Of a stretch of 44,240 nucleotides of DNA, positions 16,074 to 25,556 are shown one piece after another. This DNA is from JBBSUQ01 sp964389755 (GTDB lineage: Bacteria > Bacteroidota > Bacteroidia > Flavobacteriales_D > Crocinitomicaceae): contig CAYMEW010000035.1 of the NCBI GenBank assembly GCA_964389755.1, forward strand, positions 1-44,240. The letters are read 5' to 3'. The position numbers were made by a program, and so were the translations under genes. Under the pieces are notes generated by a model, which was not told the origin of the DNA, did not search any database, and saw nothing but the letters and a program-made list of their open reading frames with translations. The first letter of the stretch is position 1; every line of letters begins with the position of its first letter.

Positions 16074-16730
16074 TCAGAGTTTCATTTCAGGAACCTCATC
16101 CGGTACCACAAGGTCTCCTTCCGTTTTCGATACGATCTCTTCCACGGAAACTCCCGGGGCACGCTCCAGCAGGTGAAATTTTCCATCCCGAATTTCAAGT
16201 ACGGCCAGTTCCGTAACGATCTTCTTTACGCATTTTACGCCGGTAAGCGGCAACGTACACTTTTTCAGCAGTTTCGATTCGCCGGCCTTGTTGGAATGCG
16301 TCATGGCCACAATGATGTTTTCAGCGGATGCAACCAGATCCATTGCGCCACCCATCCCTTTGACCATTTTCCCGGGAATTTTCCAGTTAGCAATATCGCC
16401 TTCCTGAGAGACTTCCATCGCGCCGAGAACGGTGAGTTGCACGTGCTGCCCGCGGATCATTGCAAACGAAGTTGCGGAATCAAAGAATACGGCTCCCTTA
16501 CGCGCAGTAATCGTCTGTTTACCCGCGTTGATCAGATCGGCATCCTCATCACCTTCCAGCGGAAACGGTCCCATCCCGAGAATCCCGTTCTCCGACTGAA
16601 ATTCCACTTCCACATTATCCGGAATGTAGTTTGCCACCAGTGTCGGGATCCCGATACCGAGGTTTACATACCATCCGTCTTTCAATTCCTGTGCAATGCG
16701 TTTTGCAATTCCGTTTTTATCCAGTGCCAT
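16074..16730 (-). CDS. scoB: 3-oxoacid CoA-transferase subunit B
   Basis: This is the beta subunit of a class I succinyl-CoA:3-ketoacid CoA-transferase, which activates acetoacetate for ketone-body-type catabolism. It is 218 residues. The catalytic Glu is E47 in FQSENGILGMGP, the SENG signature. GGAMDLVASAENIIVAMTHSNK is also typical. The start follows nine bases after a membrane-protein gene that separates it from subunit A (18538-19236), an unusual split. It is the last gene of the long minus-strand block that begins at mreC. Confidence 0.96.
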   Translation of the reverse strand: MALDKNGIAKRIAQELKDGWYVNLGIGIPTLVANYIPDNVEVEFQSENGILGMGPFPLEGDEDADLINAGKQTITARKGAVFFDSATSFAMIRGQHVQLTVLGAMEVSQEGDIANWKIPGKMVKGMGGAMDLVASAENIIVAMTHSNKAGESKLLKKCTLPLTGVKCVKKIVTELAVLEIRDGKFHLLERAPGVSVEEIVSKTEGDLVVPDEVPEMKL

Positions 16731-16739
16731 GTTACTTAA

Positions 16740-18536
16740 TTATTCCAGGATTATAATTTCAAAAATACCATTTTTTACCTCAACCTCCTCGTGAAAAGGG
16801 TTCCAGAGATAGATCCGCGCCTCCTTTTCATCCGTATTAAAGCCGGTTACCGCGTAATTATAGTTCAGGTGAAACTGTTCTTTCAGGCCGTGCGTCCAGT
16901 GTTCGTTCCAGTACTTGTACCGAACGGGCTGCGCACTGTCCGAGAAGGTAGAAAAAACAAGGTTCAGTTCCCGCTTGTACGGTTTTGCCTGCACATCTCC
17001 CCGCACACGGAATTGCAGGTACTTACTTTTCAGGGAATCCGGCATTTGCCAGGTATAGATCGGGATAAACTCGTCACTGGTTTTCTGTGCCCGAAAAACG
17101 GTATCGTAAATTGTTGTTTTGCGATGTGGGAAATGCTTTCTATAAGCGATGAACGTGCTGTTCGGATCATAGGCGATCGTGTCGTAATTCGCGAGAAATG
17201 CATCTTCTTTGCCGTAAAGGGTAGTCTTTGTGAGTACGATGTCCGCCGCAAAATTAAACGCTTTTTCATTCATGGCTACCGTTTCGGGCGCTCTTTCGCG
17301 ATCCTGGTATGCCCAGGTGAGTTGCATGAGCGGATAAGCCGACACAGTGGTGTTGCTGACCGTATATTTCATTACGTCGTTAAAAAAGGCCTCCGACATC
17401 CGGTCGTCCGGTGAAAAAACGGAAGTACTCAGATTGATGCGCGTCACAAAGCTGATCGGAAAGAACAGGAACAGGCTCATAATCCAGGCGCTTCGCTTTT
17501 CACGACCGATAATGAAGCCAAGCAGGAGCAGGAAAAGGATCACGAGGTACATTCCAACGCGGTCTTCGGGGTAATTGATATGCATTTCGCGCGCCATGAT
17601 CATGATCGCGATGCAATTTCCAAAAAGGAACCAGGCGAAGATCGTGTCGGAGCGGCGGAAAAACTTCCAGGTACCGTGCAAACGCCAGTTGTAAACAAGG
17701 AAAATAATGAACCCTGCCGCTGTTAGAAGGAAGAACCACTTCATCCAGTCCTCGTTGTAAAAGAGTACATTTTCGGTTAATGTTTTACCGGTTACCTGCC
17801 AGAATCCTTTGAGGCTTCCGTAATAAAGCGCCTCTCCGGTACGCAGCCGCTGCGCATAAAAATAGGCCGGTAACAGCGTCACCGCAAAGAGCACGTGTCC
17901 CATCAATAGTAGCAGGTGACGGCGCAGGTTAAAGTCGGCCCGGTAGATGACCTGGAGCAACAGGATAAACATAAGCGCCAGCACACCTGATACCATAAAG
18001 GTGAGGTTTGCATAAATCGCGAGCACTAAAAATCCATAGGCCAGGTATGCGTAGCGCACTTTTTTCAGTTTGGCAACGCCGCGCAGGTACACGAGTGTGC
18101 ACACAAAAAAGGCGAGTGAAAGTCCGTATCCGCGTGCGTTTGCAAAATATTCCAGGATAAACGGGATACAGGTCAGCGCCAACAGGAGCATCGTCCGTGT
18201 AAAGTTGATCTGGATGGGTTTGATCAGTCGAACGATTCCCCAGAAAAAAAGAATGAATGCCAGTACGTTCGGTAAACGCAGCATGAAAAAACCGTCTCCG
18301 AAAAGGAGGTAAATACCCCGGCATAAAAAACTGTTCAGCAAGTGATTGTTTGCATCCACAAGCATGTCGTCTCCCCAAAGTACACCGGGCTCCACGAAGT
18401 GAAAAAGCGTGGCAACTTCATCGTGCAGGGGCGCTACAAATGCGGCACGCAGGATGAGGTAAACAAACAAAAGAATGAAAAGCAACCAGGAAAAAGAGCG
18501 GTAAAAGTCCGAGGTGTATTTACTGAAAAAAGCCAT
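16740..18536 (-). CDS. GT-C-like polytopic membrane protein
   Basis: The 598-residue protein has about ten transmembrane segments in residues 15-370 and a soluble C-terminal domain of about 230 residues. The first extracytoplasmic loop reads FVAPLHDEVATLFHFVEPG, then DANNHLLNSFLCRGIYLLFG. This acidic DE pair and NNH(L)LN motif are typical of GT-C glycosyltransferases of the PMT/ArnT type, which use lipid-linked sugars. A glycosyltransferase role is inferred; no sugar can be named. The C-terminal part (HWTHGLKEQFHLNYNYAVTGF) looks like a beta-rich periplasmic domain. It begins one base after scoA and ends nine bases before scoB, so it is certainly co-transcribed with them. Confidence 0.78.
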   Translation of the reverse strand: MAFFSKYTSDFYRSFSWLLFILLFVYLILRAAFVAPLHDEVATLFHFVEPGVLWGDDMLVDANNHLLNSFLCRGIYLLFGDGFFMLRLPNVLAFILFFWGIVRLIKPIQINFTRTMLLLALTCIPFILEYFANARGYGLSLAFFVCTLVYLRGVAKLKKVRYAYLAYGFLVLAIYANLTFMVSGVLALMFILLLQVIYRADFNLRRHLLLLMGHVLFAVTLLPAYFYAQRLRTGEALYYGSLKGFWQVTGKTLTENVLFYNEDWMKWFFLLTAAGFIIFLVYNWRLHGTWKFFRRSDTIFAWFLFGNCIAIMIMAREMHINYPEDRVGMYLVILFLLLLGFIIGREKRSAWIMSLFLFFPISFVTRINLSTSVFSPDDRMSEAFFNDVMKYTVSNTTVSAYPLMQLTWAYQDRERAPETVAMNEKAFNFAADIVLTKTTLYGKEDAFLANYDTIAYDPNSTFIAYRKHFPHRKTTIYDTVFRAQKTSDEFIPIYTWQMPDSLKSKYLQFRVRGDVQAKPYKRELNLVFSTFSDSAQPVRYKYWNEHWTHGLKEQFHLNYNYAVTGFNTDEKEARIYLWNPFHEEVEVKNGIFEIIILE

Positions 18537-18537
18537 A

Positions 18538-19236
18538 TTACGTTCTCGGCGTTACCGTACGCTGCTCGATACGTTTTTCAAATTTTTCTCCCTGGAAGAT
18601 GCGTTGAACGAAAATGCCCGGTGTGTGGATGAAGTTCGGATCGAGTTCACCCGCCGGAACCAGCTCTTCAACCTCTGCAATGGTGATCTTTCCGGCCATG
18701 GCCATCATCGGGTTAAAATTGCGTGCGGTTGCCTTGTAAACGAGGTTTCCTTCGGTGTCACCCTTCCAGGCTTTTACAATGGCGAAATCAGCAGTCAGCG
18801 CCTCCTCCAGGATATGCGGTTTTCCGTCGAATACACGAACTTCTTTGCCTTCTGCCACTTCCGTTCCGTATCCGGCCGGCGTAAAGAAGGCTGGAATTCC
18901 TGCCCCTCCTGCCCGACAGCGTTCAGCAAGGCTCCCCTGCGGAATGAGGTCCACTTCGAGTTCCCCGGACAGCATCTGTCTTTCAAACTCAGCGTTCTCC
19001 CCCACATACGAACTGATCATTTTTTTGATCTGTTTTTTCTTTAGAAGCAAACCGAGTCCGAAATCATCTACTCCTGCGTTATTTGAAATGCAGGTCAGAT
19101 CGCCTGTTCCTCTGCGTACCAGTTCTGCAATGGCGTTCTCCGGAATACCGCAAAGGCCGAAGCCCCCGAGCATCAATGTCATTCCGTTCTCAATCCCGGA
19201 AAGCGCTTCTTCTACATTCTTTACAACTTTATTCAT
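18538..19236 (-). CDS. scoA: 3-oxoacid CoA-transferase subunit A
   Basis: This is the alpha subunit of the same CoA-transferase as the gene at 16074. It is 232 residues, with GMTLMLGGFGLCGIPENAI (the CoA-binding glycine-rich signature) at about 18-36 and IPAFFTPAGYGTEVAEGKE, FAIVKAWKGDTEGNLVYKATARNFNPMMA further on. Its ATG overlaps the stop of PBP1A (TGATG), coupling it to cell-wall genes upstream. A membrane-protein gene separates it from its partner subunit. Confidence 0.96.
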   Translation of the reverse strand: MNKVVKNVEEALSGIENGMTLMLGGFGLCGIPENAIAELVRRGTGDLTCISNNAGVDDFGLGLLLKKKQIKKMISSYVGENAEFERQMLSGELEVDLIPQGSLAERCRAGGAGIPAFFTPAGYGTEVAEGKEVRVFDGKPHILEEALTADFAIVKAWKGDTEGNLVYKATARNFNPMMAMAGKITIAEVEELVPAGELDPNFIHTPGIFVQRIFQGEKFEKRIEQRTVTPRT

Positions 19237-21719
19237 CAGATTCCAAAAGGGTTATTTAAAGGATTCGTATTTGCCGGTTCATTTCCACAGGAAAACTGTT
19301 CCTCCGTGTAAGTCGGTGGCCTGTCGAAATCTCCGGTGGAGATCTTGATCTTCGGATCTTTGTAGACAGACTGCATGTAGTACCCGTAGATCGGAAGTGC
19401 CATGCGCGCTCCCTGTCCCCAGGTCATGGTTTTAAAGCGCACGGAACGATCTTCCGCCCCGACCCACACTCCAGTTACGAGATCCGGTGTCAGCCCCATG
19501 AACCATCCGTCGGAGTTACTCTGCGTGGTCCCGGTTTTTCCGGCGGTCGGTGCTGAAATTCCGCCCCAAGCACGTCCGCTGCGCAAACTGGCGCCCGTAC
19601 CGAACTGAACAACACCCTTCATCATATTCAGTACGCAGTAAGCGACATCCTCATTCAACACCTCTTTCGAATGCATTTCGGCATCGTAAATAACATTTCC
19701 CGCACGGTCCTCAATGCGCAGGATCGTTGTCGGACGGATGTAAATACCCTGGTTGACAAACATGGACTGTGCTCCGACCATTTTTAACAGGGACATATCC
19801 ATTACACCGAGGCACATAGAGGGAACCTCATCCTCCGGGCGCAATTCGATTTCCATATCCTTCAGCAGCCGTGAAATGTTCTTCGGGCCGGCATAACCTC
19901 CCATCTGGGACATAACCGCAACGGTTGTGGGGTTCGAAGAAAGTGCCAGCCCGCGGGAAACAGGACTTTCAGGTTCTCCGCCGGGACACCAGCGACCGGT
20001 TATGTTTCCGTGCCCGTCTTCCGTATTGACGCAATACGACATTTTGGCAAATTCCGTACAGGGTTTCACCACACCCATGGCGATCGCAGTCCCGTAAACA
20101 AAGGGTTTAATCGTCGATCCGACCTGGCGCTTTGCAGTCTTCACGTGATCGTATGCAAAATGATCGAAATCGGCACCACCTACCCATGCTTTGACGAAGC
20201 CTGTGTGCGGATCTATCGAAACGAGCCCGGCATGCAGGAACGACTTGTAATAGCGAATGGAGTCGTTCGGACTCATGATCGTATCGAGGTCGCCTTTCCA
20301 GGAAAATACGGTCATCGGAACGGGTTCATTGAACGCTTCGCGAATCTCGGCATCTGAATTTCCGGCAGCTTTCATACCGCGGTAACGCGCAGAAATCCGA
20401 CGCGCATTTTTCATAATGTTGGCTTCCTGTTCATCGGAAATCCGGTTTGTAAAGGGCCAGTGCTTCAGTCCTTTGTTGTTAGCGTCGAACGCGGGTTGCA
20501 GGTCTTCCCGCAGGTGCTTGCGCACAGCTACCTCTGCGTGCTCCTGCATGTTTACATCCAAAGTCGTGTAAATCCGAAGCCCGTCCTGGTAAATGTTGTA
20601 AGCTGTTCCGTCCTTTTTGGCATATTTCAGCGAGCCGTCCTCGTTCTTTGTGGTGAGCAGGTCCGTAACCTCGCTACGAAGCACCTCCCGAAAATAAGGC
20701 GCGGCGCCTTTTTTGTGATCTACCGTTTGGTAATCCGTCACGATCGGGATCATTTTCAGGCTGTCGTATTGCGCACGGGTAATGGGATGACGCAAGGCCG
20801 TATTTCCTTTCTCACTGTTGCGAAGCCACTGGTAAAGCACCTGGTTGCGGCGGGAAACAGCGTCGAGGCTGTCCTGCGTTCGTGCGGCCTGTACTTCATC
20901 GGCGCTCACCTGTGCGAGTGGAATTTTCTTTTTCGAAGCAATGATCGCGCGGTAATTGCGCACCTGGAACATCTGCGGATTGAAAAGCGAGGGATTCTTA
21001 CACATACCCACGAGCATAGCGGCCTCTTCCATTTTCAAATCCTTCGCCGGCTTGTTGTAATAAACTTTTGCCGCGTTGTCAATTCCCACGGCGTTAAACA
21101 GGAAGTCGAACTGGTTGAGGTACATCGTGATGATCTCAGACTTCGTGTAGCGTTTTTCGAGGCGTGTCGCAATGATATTCTCCTGGGCTTTTTCGTTGAC
21201 GCGGCGAGCGAGCCGTCCGAGTTTCCCGGCATCATCCGACTCTCGTTTGATTCCCTGGATTTCTGCTTCGCGTTCCTCTTCGCGGTTTTTCAGCGTAAAT
21301 AACTGTTTGGCGAGTTGTTGCGTGATCGTCGATGCTCCGCCGGCCTCTCCCATGTATAGAACTGCCCGGCTCAGGCCGCGAAAGTCGACCCCGGAATGGT
21401 CCATAAAGCGTTCGTCTTCCGTGGAGATCAGCGCATCCGTAACATAGGGAGAAATTTCACGGTACGGTACGGAGGTACGGTTTACCTGCCAGTAGCGCCC
21501 GAGTTCGGTTTCACCGTCACCTGCATAAATGATGGAAGCCAGCAATTCCGGCGGATTTTCGAGCATCTGTACGGAGGGCATGTCTTCATCCGACTGGAAC
21601 AGCAAAAGGCCTGTGATCACCAGTATGGGCGTGAAGGCCAAAAAATACAAAAGCACCGTCATTCGCTTCCGGCCTGCCGGAGAGAATGTTGTTTTTTCGG
21701 TTGATTTCTTCGCTTTCAT
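19236..21719 (-). CDS. Bifunctional penicillin-binding protein 1A
   Basis: This 827-residue class A PBP polymerises and cross-links peptidoglycan in the periplasm. A cytoplasmic basic N-terminus is followed by a membrane anchor (about residues 24-43). The GT51 transglycosylase has ISTEDERFMDHSGVDFRG with the catalytic Glu, GGASTITQQLAKQLF, and SEIITMYLNQFDFLFNAVGI. The transpeptidase has S in STIKPF (SxxK), SSN (SxN) and KTGTTQSN (KTG). It starts 62 bases after the rodA stop and ends overlapping scoA by one base. It probably belongs to the same transcript as mreCD-PBP2-rodA, though an internal promoter in the 62-base gap cannot be excluded. Confidence 0.96.
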   Translation of the reverse strand: MKAKKSTEKTTFSPAGRKRMTVLLYFLAFTPILVITGLLLFQSDEDMPSVQMLENPPELLASIIYAGDGETELGRYWQVNRTSVPYREISPYVTDALISTEDERFMDHSGVDFRGLSRAVLYMGEAGGASTITQQLAKQLFTLKNREEEREAEIQGIKRESDDAGKLGRLARRVNEKAQENIIATRLEKRYTKSEIITMYLNQFDFLFNAVGIDNAAKVYYNKPAKDLKMEEAAMLVGMCKNPSLFNPQMFQVRNYRAIIASKKKIPLAQVSADEVQAARTQDSLDAVSRRNQVLYQWLRNSEKGNTALRHPITRAQYDSLKMIPIVTDYQTVDHKKGAAPYFREVLRSEVTDLLTTKNEDGSLKYAKKDGTAYNIYQDGLRIYTTLDVNMQEHAEVAVRKHLREDLQPAFDANNKGLKHWPFTNRISDEQEANIMKNARRISARYRGMKAAGNSDAEIREAFNEPVPMTVFSWKGDLDTIMSPNDSIRYYKSFLHAGLVSIDPHTGFVKAWVGGADFDHFAYDHVKTAKRQVGSTIKPFVYGTAIAMGVVKPCTEFAKMSYCVNTEDGHGNITGRWCPGGEPESPVSRGLALSSNPTTVAVMSQMGGYAGPKNISRLLKDMEIELRPEDEVPSMCLGVMDMSLLKMVGAQSMFVNQGIYIRPTTILRIEDRAGNVIYDAEMHSKEVLNEDVAYCVLNMMKGVVQFGTGASLRSGRAWGGISAPTAGKTGTTQSNSDGWFMGLTPDLVTGVWVGAEDRSVRFKTMTWGQGARMALPIYGYYMQSVYKDPKIKISTGDFDRPPTYTEEQFSCGNEPANTNPLNNPFGI

Positions 21720-21781
21720 ATATTACAGTGTCAAATTCATGTAAAAGTAAACAATTATACCTGAAAAGCCCGTTAAGGGTT

Positions 21782-23185
21782 TCAAAATAACGCCTGATTG
21801 CGCTGGCTGTCGAGCTTTAGCAGAATAAACATAAAGATCGAAAAAGACATCGTGGAAGAGCCTCCGTAAGAGAAGAATGGTAATGGAATTCCGATAACCG
21901 GGGCAAAGCCGATATTCATCCCGATGTTGATCGCAAAGTGGTAAAACAGGATCATGGCCACGCTGTATGCGTACACCCGGTTAAAGGCGGATTTCTGGCG
22001 CTCGGCAATCACAACGACGCGTAATAACAGAAACAGGTACAATACGATCAGGATGGAAGTTCCTATAAAACCCCATTCCTCGGCATAGGGACAGAAGATA
22101 AAGTCCGTTTCACTTTCCGGTACGTGGTTCGCTTCCACGGAAGAAAGCGATGCTTCGCGATAGCCTTTGCCTTTTAGTCCTCCCGAACCCACAGCCGCCA
22201 TCGCACGGTTCCGGTTATAGTCCGCCGCATCACGCTGATCGTCTTCATTCAGTCCTAAAAATAGTTCGATACGTGCTTTTTGGTGACTGGCAAGCGAGTT
22301 GAAGCCAAAATAAACTCCCAGCGAAATACTACTCGACAAAACAAATCCTAATATCGCAATAATTAAGGTGTTTTTACGGTTTCTGCGACCGGTTATGAAT
22401 CGCAGGAACAAATAAGTCAGGAGTGAAAACAGGAATAATACGGAGATCACGCCGACCACGCCCGGTATTTTGATATTCGGAAACAGGCTGATGTCGAATT
22501 CCACACGGCTGAACACGAGCGTTATGATGCTGATGATCACTGCCACGAAAAGGATCGGAATAAAGTGACTTCCGACCCAGGTTTGTTTAAAGCGCACTCC
22601 CGGTAACAGGTTTACAAGTTTCAGCACGATGGGGTCATAGGTAATTCCCTCGCGGTACATCACAAAGAGAAAAGCCGTAAAAACGACGAAGGTCCCGGCA
22701 TCCGGTTGCAACAGGATCAGGCCCATCGGGATGAGTATGATGAGGTTGGCCATGATCACCGTGCTTACGGTTTGCTGCTTGACATTAATATCGCTGATAA
22801 AGCGCGCAAGCAGAACTGCCGTACCGATCTTAGCGAACTCTGCGGGCTGAATCCCGAGGTTTCCGAAGCCAAGCCAGGCATGGGCACCGTTTACGGCCGG
22901 CATAAAAAGTACGACGACCAGCAAAACGAGTGTGGCGAGGTAAATGAAAAGGGAAAACTTTTTGTAGATCGTAGCATCGATCAGGAAGACCAGGAAACCG
23001 AGGAACATGGCCACGCACAGCCAAACAACCTGCTTCCCGTATTTTTCGGAGAAACTGAACAGACCGGGATGCGCCTCATCGAAAGCCACCGAATAAACCG
23101 TTGCAATTCCCATGCACAGGAGCACCAGGTATGTGATCAGCAAAGGCCAGTCGAGATGCGATGTCAGTTTTTCTCCCTGTCTCAT
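21782..23185 (-). CDS. rodA: Rod-shape SEDS glycosyltransferase RodA
   Basis: RodA is the SEDS-family peptidoglycan polymerase of the elongation complex and works with PBP2. The protein has 467 residues and about ten membrane spans, somewhat longer than proteobacterial RodA; extra length lies in the middle, about residues 200-300. Conserved parts are GNLGIQPAEFAKIGTAVLLA, PESETDFIFCPYAEEWG containing the likely catalytic Asp, and FAPVIGIPLPFFSYGGSS at the C-terminal end. Its start overlaps the PBP2 stop by four bases (ATGA). Confidence 0.97.
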   Translation of the reverse strand: MRQGEKLTSHLDWPLLITYLVLLCMGIATVYSVAFDEAHPGLFSFSEKYGKQVVWLCVAMFLGFLVFLIDATIYKKFSLFIYLATLVLLVVVLFMPAVNGAHAWLGFGNLGIQPAEFAKIGTAVLLARFISDINVKQQTVSTVIMANLIILIPMGLILLQPDAGTFVVFTAFLFVMYREGITYDPIVLKLVNLLPGVRFKQTWVGSHFIPILFVAVIISIITLVFSRVEFDISLFPNIKIPGVVGVISVLFLFSLLTYLFLRFITGRRNRKNTLIIAILGFVLSSSISLGVYFGFNSLASHQKARIELFLGLNEDDQRDAADYNRNRAMAAVGSGGLKGKGYREASLSSVEANHVPESETDFIFCPYAEEWGFIGTSILIVLYLFLLLRVVVIAERQKSAFNRVYAYSVAMILFYHFAINIGMNIGFAPVIGIPLPFFSYGGSSTMSFSIFMFILLKLDSQRNQALF

Positions 23186-25044
23186 TCGATATTTGACAAT
23201 TTTGCGTCGAGGATGCGCTTTTCTTTGGCTTCGTCGGTAATTTTTCCGGTCAGGTATTTTTCGATCATCAGGCTCGCAGTGGGTGCCGCCCAGGTTCCCC
23301 CGAAACCGGCGTTCTCGATAAATACGACGATCGCGATCTTCGGTTTATCCATCGGCGCAAATGCCAGGAACACGGAGTGATCTTCACCGTGCGGGTTCTG
23401 TACCGTACCCGTCTTTCCACATACGACAATGTCTTTCAGTCGTGCGCGACTGGCTGTTCCGCCGGCCTCGTTGACCACGCGGCGCATTCCTTCCACGACC
23501 GGGTCGAAGTGCCGGGACTCAACCATCGTGTAATGCTTTTTGCGAAACTGCTCCAGCGGACCGTCGTCCCCGATCGACTTCACAAAGTGCGGCGTGTAGT
23601 AAAAACCGCGATTGGCAAGTAATGCGGCCACATTTGCCATTTGCAGGGGCGTTAGCATCACTTCCCCCTGCCCGATCGCAATGGAATAAATGGTAGAAAA
23701 CGCCCAGCGGTGATGTCCGTAACGTTTATCGTAATAAGCGGGGTCGGGAATCAGGCCGGGGCGCTGACCGGTAATGTCCGTGTCAAAACGCTGACCGAGG
23801 CCAAAACTGTGCATGTACTTCGACCAGATACCGAGACCGGTTTCCGCATCCTCAAACTGGCTTCTTGATTTCCCCTGCTGGATGATCTTCCGCGTCGCAT
23901 AGTAAAAATACGGGTTACAGGAATACTGTACGCCTTTGATCACGGATGAGGGGGACGGGTGATTGTGACAACCCACGAGGCTTTTCGTACAGGGAAAACC
24001 GGTTTCGGGAGTAAGTACACCTTCCTGCAAACCGATGAGCGCCTGCAACAGTTTAAAGATCGATCCGGGAGGATATTCCGCGGCGAGCGGACGCGGATAG
24101 AGCGGTTTGTTGGGGTCCAGTTCGAGGGCGCCGTAATTGCGTGCAAAGCCTTTTTCACCGATCATGAGGTTCGGATCGTAAGATGGTGCCGAAACCATGG
24201 TCAGAATCTCTCCCGATTCAGGCTCGATGGCGACAATACAGCCCTTTTTGTTTTGCATGAGCTTTTCTCCGTACGCCTGTAGCGTAATGTCGACCCCGAG
24301 CGTGAGCGGCTGGGCCTGTTTGGCGATCGTGTCGTACTTTCCGTTGGCATAGGAACTGATCGCGTTATTGAGCGCAGACGTCACCACGTATTTGATCCCT
24401 TTTTGTCCGCGCAGTTCCTTTTCGTAAAAACGTTCGATTCCGGTCCGTCCGATGTAATCGCCGCGACGATAAAACGGGTCCTCGTCAATTTCATTTTGAC
24501 GGGTTTCGGCCATATACCCCAAGATATTCGCAGCATTTGCGTACGGATAATTCCGCATACTGGTCACCTGCTCGTAAAACCCGGGGAAATCATCGAGATG
24601 CGGTGCAATGCGTGCGATTTCGTCACTGGTGAGTTCTTTCATGAAGGCGTAGGAGCGCACTTTCTGATAGCGCGGTTTGGTGCGCTTCCCGGTTTCCCGG
24701 TCAATGTCGTAACCCTCCTTTTCACGGATCTCTAAAAAACGGTTCTTCACCTGTTCCGGGGTCCAGCCGATGAGTTTTGCAAAGGCTATCGTATCGAGTT
24801 GCGTGATGTCCTTTTCGGTCATCATGAGGTTGTAATATGTGCGGTTCGTTACGACTTTCTCTCCATTGCGGTCGTAGATCACCGCACGGGGCGGCATGAT
24901 CTCTTTTCGTTTTTCAGCGATTTCCTGCGCGCGGAGTACCCAGGTGTCATCGACCACCTGCATGTAAAACAGGCGCACGAGGTAGATGATCCCCACGAGG
25001 ACTATAAACACAATGATTACGTATTTTCTACCCTGGATATTCAT
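23182..25044 (-). CDS. mrdA: Penicillin-binding protein 2 (elongation transpeptidase)
   Basis: This class B PBP cross-links lateral-wall peptidoglycan with RodA. It has 620 residues, beginning MNIQGRKYVIIVFIVLVGII with a membrane anchor at about 8-27. The pedestal domain follows (PPRAVIYDRNGEKVVTNRTY). The transpeptidase domain has SIFK (SxxK, in YPPGSIFKLLQAL), SCN (in GVQYSCNPYFYY) and KTGTVQNPHGEDH (KTG). The start is placed at 25044, where ATG overlaps the mreD stop (ATGA). A longer frame would add 15 residues lying inside mreD. The gene sits in the order mreC-mreD-PBP2-rodA, conserved in Bacteroidota. Confidence 0.97.
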   Translation of the reverse strand: MNIQGRKYVIIVFIVLVGIIYLVRLFYMQVVDDTWVLRAQEIAEKRKEIMPPRAVIYDRNGEKVVTNRTYYNLMMTEKDITQLDTIAFAKLIGWTPEQVKNRFLEIREKEGYDIDRETGKRTKPRYQKVRSYAFMKELTSDEIARIAPHLDDFPGFYEQVTSMRNYPYANAANILGYMAETRQNEIDEDPFYRRGDYIGRTGIERFYEKELRGQKGIKYVVTSALNNAISSYANGKYDTIAKQAQPLTLGVDITLQAYGEKLMQNKKGCIVAIEPESGEILTMVSAPSYDPNLMIGEKGFARNYGALELDPNKPLYPRPLAAEYPPGSIFKLLQALIGLQEGVLTPETGFPCTKSLVGCHNHPSPSSVIKGVQYSCNPYFYYATRKIIQQGKSRSQFEDAETGLGIWSKYMHSFGLGQRFDTDITGQRPGLIPDPAYYDKRYGHHRWAFSTIYSIAIGQGEVMLTPLQMANVAALLANRGFYYTPHFVKSIGDDGPLEQFRKKHYTMVESRHFDPVVEGMRRVVNEAGGTASRARLKDIVVCGKTGTVQNPHGEDHSVFLAFAPMDKPKIAIVVFIENAGFGGTWAAPTASLMIEKYLTGKITDEAKEKRILDAKLSNIE

Positions 25045-25556
25045 CGTTCTCTCGGCTTGGAAATAAATATAAACTGGATGAAGAGACACAGGATGAACGA
25101 CAGAACGGCGCTCAAAATTGTTTTTTGAAGGATAAAAAGAATGTCGTAAATGTTAAAGATCTCGAGGGTAAAAAACCACAGGTGATGAATCAGCAACAGG
25201 ATTCCGAAAACGGAGAGAAACCACCCGGATCCCATGGAATAAAGTGATACCGAAGCCATGGACTCGTAACCTTCACGCGGTTCAAACGCCTTGAGTATCA
25301 CCGGACGGAAATAGGCCATCATGACGAGCGAGGACGCATGCAGCCCGTAGGTATCGGATATGGAATCGATCGAGATTCCCATCGCGAAAGCAATGAGCAT
25401 CAGCAAAAAGACGTTGATATTCACCGGCAGTAACATCAGGAACAGCGGGTATACCATGGGCATGATTCCCCAGCCGATCGTCAGGTTATTAAATACGATC
25501 ACCTGCACGAGCACGAACAGTATAAAACGGATGCTATGTCCAATAAACCCTCCCAT
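25041..25556 (-). CDS. mreD: Rod shape-determining protein MreD
   Basis: This 171-residue integral membrane protein has five to six spans and belongs to the MreD family, which links MreC and the wall synthases to MreB. Recognisable features are the N-terminal IRFILFVLVQVIVFNNLTIGWGIMPMVYPL and FAMGISIDSISDTYGLHASSLVMMAYFRPV, the conserved Asp-Gly-His region. Its ATG overlaps the mreC stop (TAATG), and its own stop overlaps the PBP2 start. Confidence 0.92.
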   Translation of the reverse strand: MGGFIGHSIRFILFVLVQVIVFNNLTIGWGIMPMVYPLFLMLLPVNINVFLLMLIAFAMGISIDSISDTYGLHASSLVMMAYFRPVILKAFEPREGYESMASVSLYSMGSGWFLSVFGILLLIHHLWFFTLEIFNIYDILFILQKTILSAVLSFILCLFIQFIFISKPRER

